Assembly (NCBI RefSeq): GCF_020804225.1
Contig: NZ_WJBI01000002.1
Span: 135,629-199,628, forward strand
Reading direction: 5' to 3'
Origin: Methanosarcina sp. DH2
GTDB taxonomy: Archaea > Halobacteriota > Methanosarcinia > Methanosarcinales > Methanosarcinaceae
Length of the DNA: 64,000 bases
Shown piece by piece: positions 7,257-14,352 of this stretch. A program made the translations under genes and the position numbers. The notes under the pieces are model-generated. The model had not been told where the DNA came from and searched no databases. It saw only the letters and a program-made list of their open reading frames with translations. The number at the start of each line of letters is the position of its first letter. The stretch's first letter is position 1.

Positions 7257-8522
7257 ATGTTAGTTTTCGTAATCAATAAAGAAAATCGACCACTAATGCC
7301 TTGTAAACCTTCAAAAGCAAGAAAATTGTTGAAAGAAGGGAAAGCAAAGGTAATTAGAACAATACCATTCACGATTAAGCTACTTTTTGGTAGCAGTGGC
7401 TACACTCAACCTATAATTGCAGGAATGGATACAGGTTCTAAAGTAGTAGGTTGCTCTGCCATAGCTAATGGAAAAGTGTTGTATCAATCTGAAGTTTATC
7501 TTAGAGAAGATATATCAAAAAAGATGCAACAAAGAGCAATGTATAGGAGAACAAGAAGGAGTAGAAAGACAAGATACCGACCTGCAAGATTTGATAACAG
7601 AAGCAATTCTAGAAAAGAAGGAAGATTAGCTCCATCCTTACGGAGTAAGTTAGAATCACATTTCAGAGAGAAAAGGTTTGTAGAATCTATTCTTCCTATT
7701 TCTGAATGGAAAGTAGAACTTGCTTCTTTTGATATTCATAAAATAACTGATCCATGTGTTTTTGGTACTGGTTATCAAAATGGAAATCAAAAAGGGTTCT
7801 ACAATGTTAAAGCATATGTATTATTCAGAGATGGATATACTTGCCAGCATTGTAAGGGTAAGTCAAAAGACCCTAAATTGCACTGTCACCATATTGTATT
7901 CCGATCAGAAAAAGGTACAGATTCTCCTGATAATCTTATTTGTCTCTGCAATACCTGTCACGATGCTTTGCATCGAGGAAAATTTAAACTTTCTAACCGA
8001 AGATCAAAAACAAAACATCCTAATGAAGTTGGAATTATCAAATCTCAAATTAAGAAATCAGATTGGAATTTCATAGAAACTTTTGGATACGAAACGAAAT
8101 TCAAAAGAGAACAAATCTTAGAGCTTCCAAAAACACATTATTTTGATGCTGTTTCAATATGCTGTAACGATCAAAAAGTGAAACTTGAAGATATTCTCTA
8201 TCTTAAAAAACATGTTAGTAAAGGAGATTATCAGCAGAGAACAGGGAAAAGATCAGAAAAAATAATTCCTACTGGTAAATTGTTTGGGTTGAGAAAACTC
8301 GATCTTATTAAAACTGAACACGGAGCTGGTATTGTAAAGGGTAAAAGATCTACTGGTTATTTTGCTATAACTGATGTTATGGGAAACAAAATACATGATA
8401 GTGTTAATGTAAAACGAAATTGTGAACGATTGAGGGCTAGGACAACTACTCTAATTGAACAGAAAGTAGTTCCAGTAGAGTTGACGCATTCCTCTCCCAC
8501 CTGTCGGGCTTCGCCCTCCTAG
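7257..8522 (+). CDS. iscB: IscB, RNA-guided HNH/RuvC nuclease
   Basis: The 421-residue protein has the full IscB architecture. It has an N-terminal PLMP domain (NRPLMPCKPSKARKLLKEGK, about 10-29), RuvC-I with Asp58 (GMDTGSK) and an Arg-rich bridge helix (about 93-116). RuvC-II with Glu154 (WKVELASFD) follows. The HNH domain (196-238) has two CxxC zinc pairs, the HH dyad and DNLICLC. RuvC-III is HYFDAV (His294, Asp297). All expected catalytic residues are present, so it looks intact. IscB is the ancestor-type relative of Cas9. The start at 7257 follows GGAGG at 7245-7249; an upstream in-frame TTG at 7158 is unlikely. No TnpA is present. The C-terminus reads into the element end. Confidence 0.92.
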   Translation: MLVFVINKENRPLMPCKPSKARKLLKEGKAKVIRTIPFTIKLLFGSSGYTQPIIAGMDTGSKVVGCSAIANGKVLYQSEVYLREDISKKMQQRAMYRRTRRSRKTRYRPARFDNRSNSRKEGRLAPSLRSKLESHFREKRFVESILPISEWKVELASFDIHKITDPCVFGTGYQNGNQKGFYNVKAYVLFRDGYTCQHCKGKSKDPKLHCHHIVFRSEKGTDSPDNLICLCNTCHDALHRGKFKLSNRRSKTKHPNEVGIIKSQIKKSDWNFIETFGYETKFKREQILELPKTHYFDAVSICCNDQKVKLEDILYLKKHVSKGDYQQRTGKRSEKIIPTGKLFGLRKLDLIKTEHGAGIVKGKRSTGYFAITDVMGNKIHDSVNVKRNCERLRARTTTLIEQKVVPVELTHSSPTCRASPS

Positions 8523-8543
8523 GAAGGGATCTCCTGCTTATGA
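8479..8543 (+). mobile_element. Right end of the IscB element, abutting the next gene's start
   Basis: AGTTGACGCATTCCTCTCCC, a GGGCTTCGCCC hairpin and TAGGAAGGGA lead to TTATGA, whose ATGA is the start codon of the next gene. The segment encodes the last residues of IscB. The same motif order appears at 309-360. Confidence 0.6.
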
Positions 8544-9373
8544 AGATGAATGAAAAATTACTTGCAAAAATTGGATTGAACAGGTATGAGAGTTCAGTTT
8601 ACCTGACACTTCTAAAACAGGATTCTATGGAAGCAAGCAAATTATCACATGCATCGAAAGTCCCTATAGGAAAGATCTACGAGATTCTCAAAGCCCTCAA
8701 AAACTATGAGCTTGTCGAAATCCAGCCGTCACGCCCACAGAGATACCGGGCGGTTGATCCTAAAAGCGCATTTAAACTCATGTACAAAAGAAAAGAGGAA
8801 GAAACACTCAATGAGCTCAAAATCCTCAAAGAAACATTTGATGAAATAGAAAGGGAACTTTGCAACGACAATTTACCACAAAATGTTGAAACTGTCTTCT
8901 GGCCTGACAGATTTCGTAATAATGAACTAAATGAAATGGTGGATTCATTTTTTGAGAAAATCGAGCATGAAATATGTGTTGTAATTCATATTAAGTACAA
9001 GCCTGGAGGATCGAAGCTATATGATGCCTCGGTATCCACCTTTAGCAAAGCTTATTTGAGTTTAGTACAGCGTGGCGTAAAAGTTAAAATTTTAGATCCG
9101 GGATCACAATTACTGCCATCATTAAAAGAGCTTATTGATTCAATAGAAGATCTGTCATTTAAACGCTATTTTAAGGATCTGATGGAAGTAAGAATTTTAG
9201 AAACCGAATACAATTTTACAATCATTGATTCTAAGATAACCCTGATCGATATTGAAGACCAGTTCAATATGAGTAGAAATCTCGGTATGACAAGAATATA
9301 TGATGAATCATATGCAAAGCAATTCAAGACAAAATTTGATGAACTTTGGACAAAGGGTGAATTGTTTCTCTAA
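8540..9373 (+). CDS. TrmB-family transcriptional regulator
   Basis: A 277-residue protein with an N-terminal winged helix of the TrmB type: IGLNRYESSVYLTLL, VPIGKIYEILKALKNYELVE and RPQRYRAVDP, about residues 10-75. A coiled-coil-like helix (KRKEEETLNELKILKETFDE) follows, then a C-terminal PLD-like effector region (about 115-275). TrmB proteins bind sugars or other ligands and repress or activate transport and metabolic genes. The target here is unknown and no transporter is adjacent. The IscB element ends exactly at its ATG, so the native promoter and leader have been displaced; AAGGGA from the element may now serve as RBS. Confidence 0.8.
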   Translation: MKMNEKLLAKIGLNRYESSVYLTLLKQDSMEASKLSHASKVPIGKIYEILKALKNYELVEIQPSRPQRYRAVDPKSAFKLMYKRKEEETLNELKILKETFDEIERELCNDNLPQNVETVFWPDRFRNNELNEMVDSFFEKIEHEICVVIHIKYKPGGSKLYDASVSTFSKAYLSLVQRGVKVKILDPGSQLLPSLKELIDSIEDLSFKRYFKDLMEVRILETEYNFTIIDSKITLIDIEDQFNMSRNLGMTRIYDESYAKQFKTKFDELWTKGELFL

Positions 9374-9487
9374 CTTGACTTGCAAAGATATCCGTAAATT
9401 TCAATTTTTCTATTAGTTTTTGCCTCTTTTTCCTAAAGATGAAAGTAAATTACTTAAAATTGAATGAAAGTTCGTCTTCTATATTCA

Positions 9488-9644
9488 ATTCAGTTAAAAT
9501 ATATTTTTCCTGCCAGCGGCTGCTTAAACCTTCCCCGAATACGTTTGTTAAGGAAAAGGATTAAGAAAAGCGAAATTGAAAAACCCTTGATTTTTGTATC
9601 TTTATAAAGGGCATTTTGTAGGACCTTTTTTCGATTATCTGATT
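9488..9644 (+). repeat. Modular intergenic repeat, copy R5
   Basis: Modules B (AAAATATATTTTTCCTGCCA), C (CCCCGAATACGTTTGTTAAG) and a variant D (CCCTTGATTTTTGTATC, TTTATAAAGGGCATTTTGTA). It ends against the stop codon of the downstream minus-strand gene. Confidence 0.75.
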
Positions 9645-9968
9645 TTATTTTGCTCTCCTTGCTAAAAAGGTAGAACTGTCTCCGCGATGAAATCTAAACT
9701 CGCCTTCCATTACGTCCTTCTCTTTTATCCTGATCCAACCACTACCAAAGACATGGTCGCACTCCTCATTTCCTTCAAAGGTGAATTCAAATCTTTTGCC
9801 ATCAGCATATTCAACGATCCTTCCGTCGATATCACCATAAACTAAGCCAAACTGAAAATACCCCATGTTGTCTGGCTCTATCATAATATAAGCCTGAACG
9901 TCCATATTGAAATAGTCCTCATCCCATAGTTCCATCTCATAAATGTGCCACGTCCCTGTGAAATCCAT
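9645..9968 (-). CDS. Conserved hypothetical protein, small beta-rich
   Basis: A 107-residue protein starting MDFTGTWHIYEMELWDEDYF and ending GDSSTFLARRAK, acidic in its first half and without a signal peptide or membrane segment. The alternating hydrophobic pattern suggests a small beta barrel or sandwich. I recognise no domain with known function. The start at 9968 is chosen because GAAAGGA precedes it on the minus strand; a start 48 bp upstream is less likely. It is a single-gene unit between repeats R5 and R6. Confidence 0.65.
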   Translation of the reverse strand: MDFTGTWHIYEMELWDEDYFNMDVQAYIMIEPDNMGYFQFGLVYGDIDGRIVEYADGKRFEFTFEGNEECDHVFGSGWIRIKEKDVMEGEFRFHRGDSSTFLARRAK

Positions 9969-10023
9969 AATTTTGACTGTCCTTTCTTGCATAAAAATAT
10001 TGCTACACAATGTCATGAACTTG

Positions 10024-10172
10024 AATCTTTATAAGGGGCACTCTGCAGGGCTTCTTTAGATTAATCGATTCTTTCCTCTGGAAGGGATTTTTCTGATTCA
10101 AGCGATATTTTTTCAAATGTTATATTTTCATGAAATATATCCGAATATCAGATCCTTTCACCCATACAAATA
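10024..10172 (+). repeat. Modular intergenic repeat, copy R6 (3' modules)
   Basis: Modules D and E only: TTTATAAGGGGCACTCTGCA, TTTAGATTAATCGATTC and GGAAGGGATTTTTCTGATTC. It is followed at 10143-10165 by AATATCAGATCCTTTCACCC, shared with R2. Confidence 0.65.
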
Positions 10173-10199
10173 TTAAGCAAAAAGCCTTATAATCGGTCT

Positions 10200-10397
10200 A
10201 TGCGGTTCAAAATTATCCTTGAGGAAGACGAAGAAGTTGGGGGATTTATTGCCAGCTGCCCCGGTTTGCCAGGCTGTTTTTCGCAAGGAGATACTGTAGA
10301 AGAAGTTATTGAAAATATTAAAGAAGCTATTCAGGCCTGCCTGGAATCCTTCGAAGGAGATGAACTGCATAATTCCTTTGAAGCAAATTTCCTGTAA
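10200..10397 (+). CDS. HicB-like protein, orphan antitoxin
   Basis: The 65-residue protein has the HicB partial RNase H-like fold signature: FKIILEEDEEVGGFIASCPG, then LPGCFSQGDTVEEVIENI and KEAIQACLES. HicB antitoxins bind and block the HicA mRNA interferase. It lacks the C-terminal DNA-binding domain of longer HicB proteins, and no hicA lies next to it, so it is an orphan. It may still inhibit HicA encoded at 13282. No clear RBS precedes the ATG. Confidence 0.75.
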   Translation: MRFKIILEEDEEVGGFIASCPGLPGCFSQGDTVEEVIENIKEAIQACLESFEGDELHNSFEANFL

Positions 10398-10732
10398 ATT
10401 TAGCTTTGCGGAATCAAATCAATCTTTTCTGACGGCAGTGTGCCGATTTTTCTGTAAAATCACAAATTTTAATAAGTTTTTGAGTCAAAAATTCCATATC
10501 AAAAGATCCATTTTCCCCACAGTACACAATAACTTTACTTTGAATTTACAGCAAATTCGTGACACTGCCTTTCTGACATTAGTAAAGCAACCCTGAAGAC
10601 TGTTTTCGTTAATTTCTCCGTAATCTCTTTCCTGTTTTGAGAGGAAAATAGAGAAAAGAGGGAAATAAAGAAGTATCGAATTAACAGATATATTTAAGAT
10701 AGGACAAACAAAATGATAACCAGGTGGTACTC
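10398..10732. other. Intergenic stretch with promoter of the TumA/TumE-like pair
   Basis: No hicA or other gene is seen in either strand. A TATA-like GATATATTTAAG at 10686-10697 would start transcription close to 10720 and give a very short leader for the downstream gene. Confidence 0.4.
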
Positions 10733-11044
10733 TTGGGAGATGCTATTGAGTATGTAAAAGTCCCCAGAAAAGTCTTTGAGCCTATCAGTGACATGGTAAA
10801 AGCAGGCCTGTATAAAGACGAACAGGAGGCCTTGAAGAGGCTTGTTCACGACCAGGCTGAACAAAAAATAGATTACTACGGCAAAAAAATAGCTGAAATG
10901 GAACAGAAGTATGGAATGGACTTTTCTGCTTTTGAAAAAAGAATTCATTCGAGAGAAGGGGAAGAAGATTTTGAGGAATGGGATGATTTCATTCTCTGGG
11001 AAAGCTATGTCACAGCATCAAGGTACTGGGAACAGTTTTTATGA
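10733..11044 (+). CDS. Antitoxin-like protein paired with TumE-like toxin
   Basis: About 103 residues, highly charged. The N-terminus (LGDAIEYVKVPRKVFEPISD, MVKAGLYKDEQEALKRLV) resembles a ribbon-helix-helix-like antitoxin, followed by a long helix (QAEQKIDYYGKKIAEMEQKY) and an acidic, Trp-rich tail (EEWDDFILWESY). The TTG at 10733 is preferred because AGGTGG at 10722-10727 is a good RBS; a GTG at 10724 lies within that RBS. It overlaps the next gene by 4 nt (ATGA), which implies translational coupling as in toxin-antitoxin operons. The assignment depends on its partner. Confidence 0.6.
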   Translation: MGDAIEYVKVPRKVFEPISDMVKAGLYKDEQEALKRLVHDQAEQKIDYYGKKIAEMEQKYGMDFSAFEKRIHSREGEEDFEEWDDFILWESYVTASRYWEQFL

Positions 11045-11400
11045 CAATAAGCAAAACTGTTTCTGCTCTTTCTTCCAGCGAGATTGTTCTGGAATTAAAA
11101 GTTATCAAAGCAATCTTTGAACCGCCTGTCCAGGCCCTGAAAGCTACAGTGACTCTCAAAGGTGGTTATACATTGCAGATTAATGAAAGCTCGGGACCAG
11201 ACTTTAGACGATACTCCTACCACCTTCAAAAAGGGGATGAAATGGTAAAACGCTGGGATAATTCTCCTCACTGGAAAGATCTTAAAACGTTTCCTTACCA
11301 TGTCCATCAGGGAAATGATATGGAGCCAAAAGAGTCTTCCGAAATCTTTATAGAAGACATCCTTCGTGAAGTGGAAAAACTGCTGAGTTCAGGCATGTGA
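11041..11400 (+). CDS. TumE-like (DUF6516) toxin
   Basis: This 119-residue protein contains the family hallmark RWDNSPHWKDL followed by TFPYHVHQGN and a C-terminal helix (IFIEDILREVEKLLSS). These fit the TumE/DUF6516 group, predicted toxins of two-gene toxin-antitoxin loci. The conserved His and Asp residues are probably the functional centre; the molecular activity is not something I can infer. It overlaps the upstream antitoxin-like gene by ATGA. Confidence 0.7.
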   Translation: MTISKTVSALSSSEIVLELKVIKAIFEPPVQALKATVTLKGGYTLQINESSGPDFRRYSYHLQKGDEMVKRWDNSPHWKDLKTFPYHVHQGNDMEPKESSEIFIEDILREVEKLLSSGM

Positions 11401-11455
11401 AGCAACTGATTTTCATCTTTCCAAGTAAACCAAAATTAAAAATTGAGGGCTAATC

Positions 11456-11698
11456 ATGCACCGTTTCCTCGTTGTAATCGAAAAAGCAAACAACAACTAT
11501 TCAGCATATTCCCCTGACCTTCCGGGCTGTGTAGCTACCGGTTCCACCCGAGAGGAAACAGAGAAAAATATCTACGAAGCTATTGAAATGCACGTACAGA
11601 GACTGCTTGAGGACAATTTACCTATTCCAGAATCAGAATCCTTTGCCGAGTATGTGGCTCTTGCTGAAAAACCCTCTACCGGTTCTGAAATTGTGTAA
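11456..11698 (+). CDS. HicB antitoxin, orphan duplicate
   Basis: An 80-residue HicB-type protein (HRFLVVIEKANNNYSAYSPD, LPGCVATGSTREETEKNI) almost identical to the protein at 13480, differing at a handful of positions. The base sequence just before the ATG (AATTAAAAATTGAGGGCTAA) resembles the end of hicA before the 13480 copy (AGTTAAAAATGGAGGACTAA). The duplication therefore copied the tail of hicA together with hicB, and the rest of hicA is gone. Family role: neutralises HicA by masking its active site. Confidence 0.85.
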   Translation: MHRFLVVIEKANNNYSAYSPDLPGCVATGSTREETEKNIYEAIEMHVQRLLEDNLPIPESESFAEYVALAEKPSTGSEIV

Positions 11699-11735
11699 AT
11701 TGTACAAAATTCGGTACTAATCACTTTTTAATTCA

Positions 11736-11914
11736 TTCGAAATATATTTTTCCTACCGGCAGTCTGCCTAAATGTTCTCCGAATATGTTTGTTAAGAAAA
11801 AATTGGGAAAAGAGAACAAAAACCCCGTGATTTTTTCAGCTTTAGAAGGGGCACTTTACAGGGCTTCTTTAGATTAAGCGATGCTTTCCTCTGGGAGGGA
11901 TTTTTCTGATTCAC
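11736..11914 (+). repeat. Modular intergenic repeat, copy R7
   Basis: Modules B, C, D and E in order (GAAATATATTTTTCCTACCG, CTCCGAATATGTTTGTTAAG, GAAGGGGCACTTTACAGGG, TTTTTCTGATTCA). Its end overlaps the hepT stop codon, so the repeat also forms the 3' boundary of that gene. Confidence 0.8.
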
Positions 11915-12204
11915 ATTTCATCCAGTATTCGTTTGATGTCCGGTTTTGCTTCGGAAATACCCTCTTTAACAGATAACCAAACTACTTTCAGATTAACTCC
12001 AAAGTAAGCGTGGATTAATTTGTCCCGTATCCCTGCAAGATCTTTCCATGGAACAAAGGGATACTTTTCTCGTACTTCATATGGGATATTCTTTGTTGCT
12101 TCGCCAATGATTTCCAGAGCCCTGATTACTGCAAACTGGGTTTTACGGTCGGCAGCAAAATCTTCGAATGTCCAGCCGCTAACAAATTCTTCTGCTGCTT
12201 CCAT
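11911..12204 (-). CDS. hepT: HepT (DUF86) ribonuclease toxin
   Basis: 97 residues with the HEPN RNase motif R-x4-H-x-Y at 60-67 (RDKLIHAY), which forms the active site and is the target of AMPylation by the partner antitoxin. It lies downstream of mntA on the minus strand. The coding frame continues 18 codons upstream of this ATG (IREAKDYIQDIYNA fits the HepT first helix) to the mntA stop, but no ATG, GTG or TTG occurs there. Either the protein is N-terminally short, or it starts from a non-standard codon such as ATT, or the start has mutated. Family role: tRNA or mRNA cleavage, silenced by MntA. Confidence 0.8.
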   Translation of the reverse strand: MEAAEEFVSGWTFEDFAADRKTQFAVIRALEIIGEATKNIPYEVREKYPFVPWKDLAGIRDKLIHAYFGVNLKVVWLSVKEGISEAKPDIKRILDEM

Positions 12205-12258
12205 TGCATTATAGATGTCCTGAATATAGTCTTTTGCTTCGCGAATCTCAATCCCTCT

Positions 12259-12582
12259 TCAGACGGCTTCAACTTCATTCAGGATATGTTTGCCTATATT
12301 CGGCTTCAACGCATCTTTCATAACCAGGTCCACCTTAACGCCCAGAGCGTCCGAAAGGTAGTTTTCAAGGTTGACAAATTTAAAAATAGTAGGAGTTTTG
12401 CTGAACTCAACAAGTATATCCAGATCGCTTCCCGGTTTCTGTTCTCCTCGAACGTAAGAACCAAAAATCCCCAGATAACTGACATGATACTTTTCTTTAA
12501 GCTCGGGAAGCATTTCGTGAAGTTTCTGAATGTAGCTGTCAGTTTCTTTTCGGTTTTCTGACATTTTTTCAGGCTCTGTCAT
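12259..12582 (-). CDS. mntA: MntA nucleotidyltransferase antitoxin
   Basis: The 107-residue protein is a minimal nucleotidyltransferase with GSYVRG at 41-46 and the metal-binding SDLDILVE (Asp53, Asp55), the GSX10DXD motif of MntA. MntA neutralises HepT by adding AMP units to its active-site Tyr. Met7 is an alternative start. It is the first gene of the module, and its frame runs directly into that of HepT after one stop codon. The upstream segment TTGTAGTATTTATAATTACT is the same one kept in the remnant at 2692. Confidence 0.85.
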   Translation of the reverse strand: MTEPEKMSENRKETDSYIQKLHEMLPELKEKYHVSYLGIFGSYVRGEQKPGSDLDILVEFSKTPTIFKFVNLENYLSDALGVKVDLVMKDALKPNIGKHILNEVEAV

Positions 12583-12666
12583 TCTCTTTGATATGTTATA
12601 GTATTCTGCGGTTGTAGTATTTATAATTACTAAAGAAGGAGAGTGAAATCTCCTGTTTAATCTTTC

Positions 12667-12870
12667 AATTCAATTGAAATATATTTTTCCTGCCGGCGGT
12701 CAGCTTAAATCTACCCAGAATACGTTTGTTAAGATAAAGTTAAAAAAAGTGAAATTAAAAAAGCCGTGATTTCTGCTGCTTTAGAAGGGGCACTTTGCAG
12801 GGCTTCTTCAGATTAAGTGATTATTTTCCTTTGAGGGAGGTTTTCCTCGAACCAAGTGACATTTTTTAGG
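12667..12870 (+). repeat. Modular intergenic repeat, copy R8
   Basis: Complete B-C-D-E copy: GAAATATATTTTTCCTGCCG, CCCAGAATACGTTTGTTAAG, GAAGGGGCACTTTGCAGGG, CAGATTAAGTGATT. Confidence 0.8.
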
Positions 12871-12968
12871 TGAGTTATGGATAAGAAAAAAATCGTCATG
12901 ATTTAGAAAGAGGCATTTTCTTCATCGGTCAACAACAGTAAACCAAAACTTAATCATCCGATCCACAG

Positions 12969-13028
12969 AATATATATAAGATTTAAACAGCATAAAACTA
13001 GATATACCACATTCGGAAAGGTGTAATC
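12969..13028 (+). promoter_or_regulatory. Promoter and leader of hicB-hicA-hicB
   Basis: A strong archaeal TATA box, GAATATATATAAG at 12968-12980, would start transcription near 13000. GGAAAGGTG at 13016-13024 is the RBS of the first gene. Confidence 0.55.
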
Positions 13029-13259
13029 ATGCTTATCCAGTACATCCACGCAGCTCTTGAAAGGGCAAAATATGAAATCATCGATGACGAAGAACCTTAT
13101 TATGGAGAAGTTCCAGAACTTGAGGGTGTGTGGGCTACAGGCAAGACCCTTGAAGAATGCCGCAGAAATCTGGAAGAAGTTATTGATGAATGGATCGTTA
13201 TCAGATTAAGAAATAGACTTCATCTGCCTGGATTCCGCAAGTTTTCGAATTACATTTAA
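13029..13259 (+). CDS. HicB-type antitoxin, first gene of hicB-hicA-hicB
   Basis: 76 residues with the HicB core pattern: LIQYIHAALERAKYEIIDDE, YYGEVPELEGVWATGKTLEE, CRRNLEEVIDEW. The acidic loop between the strands differs from the two LPGCVATGSTREE-type copies nearby, so it belongs to another HicB subgroup. It lies 22 bp upstream of hicA, giving hicA an antitoxin on each side. GGAAAGGTG precedes the ATG. Confidence 0.8.
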   Translation: MLIQYIHAALERAKYEIIDDEEPYYGEVPELEGVWATGKTLEECRRNLEEVIDEWIVIRLRNRLHLPGFRKFSNYI

Positions 13260-13281
13260 ATATCCATGAAGACAGATTGAA

Positions 13282-13476
13282 ATGAAAGTACGTGAGGTCA
13301 TAAAGCTTCTTGAAGCCGATGGTTGGTATCTGGTTGCAACAAAAGGTAGCCACCGGCAATATAAGCATTCTGCTAAACCAGGCAGGGTAACGATTGCGGG
13401 CCATGGTGGAGATGATCTTGCTTCAGGGACATTGAACAGTATATTAAAACAAGCGCAGTTAAAAATGGAGGACTAA
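13282..13476 (+). CDS. hicA: HicA mRNA interferase toxin
   Basis: 64 residues of double-stranded-RNA-binding-like fold: KVREVIKLLEADGWYLVATK, GSHRQYKHSAKPGRVTIAGH, then a C-terminal helix (LNSILKQAQLKMED). His24 in GSHRQYKH is the family's catalytic His. HicA cleaves mRNA when HicB is lost. Its start is AT-rich with no strong RBS, and its stop lies 3 nt from the next hicB ATG, within that gene's RBS (GGAGGACTAAATC). Confidence 0.9.
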   Translation: MKVREVIKLLEADGWYLVATKGSHRQYKHSAKPGRVTIAGHGGDDLASGTLNSILKQAQLKMED

Positions 13477-13479
13477 ATC

Positions 13480-13722
13480 ATGCACCGTTTCCTCGTTGTA
13501 ATCGAAAAAGCAAATAATAACTATTCAGCATATTCACCTGACCTCCCAGGCTGTGTAGCTACCGGCTCCACGCGAGAGGAGGCAGAGAAAAATATATATG
13601 AAGCCATTGAAATGCACGTGCAAGGACTGCTTGAGGATAATTTACCCATACCGGAATCAGAATCCTTTGCCGAGTATGTGACTATTACTGAAAAGCCCTT
13701 TACGGGTTCTGAAGTTGTATAA
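13480..13722 (+). CDS. hicB: HicB antitoxin partner of HicA
   Basis: 80-residue HicB (HRFLVVIEKANNNYSAYSPD, LPGCVATGSTREEAEKNI, YEAIEMHVQGLLEDN), directly downstream of hicA with GGAGG inside the hicA tail as RBS, which couples the two genes. It is near-identical to the orphan copy at 11456. Family role: traps HicA and may repress the operon, although this short form lacks an obvious DNA-binding domain. Confidence 0.88.
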   Translation: MHRFLVVIEKANNNYSAYSPDLPGCVATGSTREEAEKNIYEAIEMHVQGLLEDNLPIPESESFAEYVTITEKPFTGSEVV

Positions 13723-13756
13723 GTTGGCTTTCTAATTTTTAATCTCTTTTTAAGTA

Positions 13757-13945
13757 AATTGAAATATATTTTTCCTGTCGGCGGTCTGCTTAAATGTTCC
13801 CCGAATACGTTTGTTAAGAAAAAATAGGGAAAAGAGAACCAAAAACCCGTGATTTTTACAGCTTTAGAAGGGGCACTTTGCAGGGCTTCTTTAGATTAAT
13901 CGATTCTTTACCTCTCGGGAAGATTTTTTGATTTAAGGGACTTTT
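13757..13945 (+). repeat. Modular intergenic repeat, copy R9
   Basis: B-C-D-E copy beginning 34 bp after the hicB stop: GAAATATATTTTTCCTGTCG, CCCCGAATACGTTTGTTAAG, GAAGGGGCACTTTGCAGGG. R7 starts at a similar distance (38 bp) after the near-identical hicB at 11456, so hicB and repeat may have been duplicated together. Confidence 0.8.
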
Positions 13946-14090
13946 TCAAGTTAATTATAAACTAAAGAAAGTAGCCAGAAAATGGATCGCTTAATAAGAG
14001 GTGAAAATTTCTCCTTACCCTTTCCAGGTAACTCAAAATTGATTCGAAAAAGGTAAGTTGGAGTCATCCATCTTCATCCATCTATACGTC

Positions 14091-14228
14091 TTTTTATATG
14101 ATTCTGAAATATCTATTATTATGGTTGACACACCCGAAAATTTGCCTGGTTGGGTAATTTGGCTTATTATTATATTTGCTATTCTCACAATTTTGGTAAA
14201 ATGGGTATTACCTGTTATAAACTCCTAA
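14091..14228 (+). CDS. 35-residue single-span membrane protein, probably leaderless mRNA
   Basis: The ORF itself is 14121-14228. It encodes MVDTPENLPGWVIWLI, a hydrophobic helix (IIFAILTILVKWVLPVI) and ends NS. One transmembrane helix is clear, with an acidic N-terminus. No RBS precedes the ATG, but TTTTTATATG at 14091-14100 is a TATA box at the distance that places transcription start at or next to the ATG, so the mRNA is likely leaderless. It lies between repeats R9 and R10. Function is unknown; small single-span proteins often bind larger membrane complexes or act as type I-like toxins, but nothing here decides. Confidence 0.5.
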   Translation, partial: FLYDSEISIIMVDTPENLPGWVIWLIIIFAILTILVKWVLPVINS

Positions 14229-14352
14229 TTCAGAGACAGATACATGGCAATTTTAAAATTCAGATAAATAAGCATGAACTCATTAGAAACTAAAATTTAG
14301 TGTCTTCCTTCTAATGTTTTTTAAACATTTCCCCAGCTTTAAGTATTCAAAA

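Noticed and set aside
10398-10600. Possible hicA downstream of the orphan hicB at 10200
   Set aside because: Both strands were read for the GSH-containing HicA pattern and none was found.
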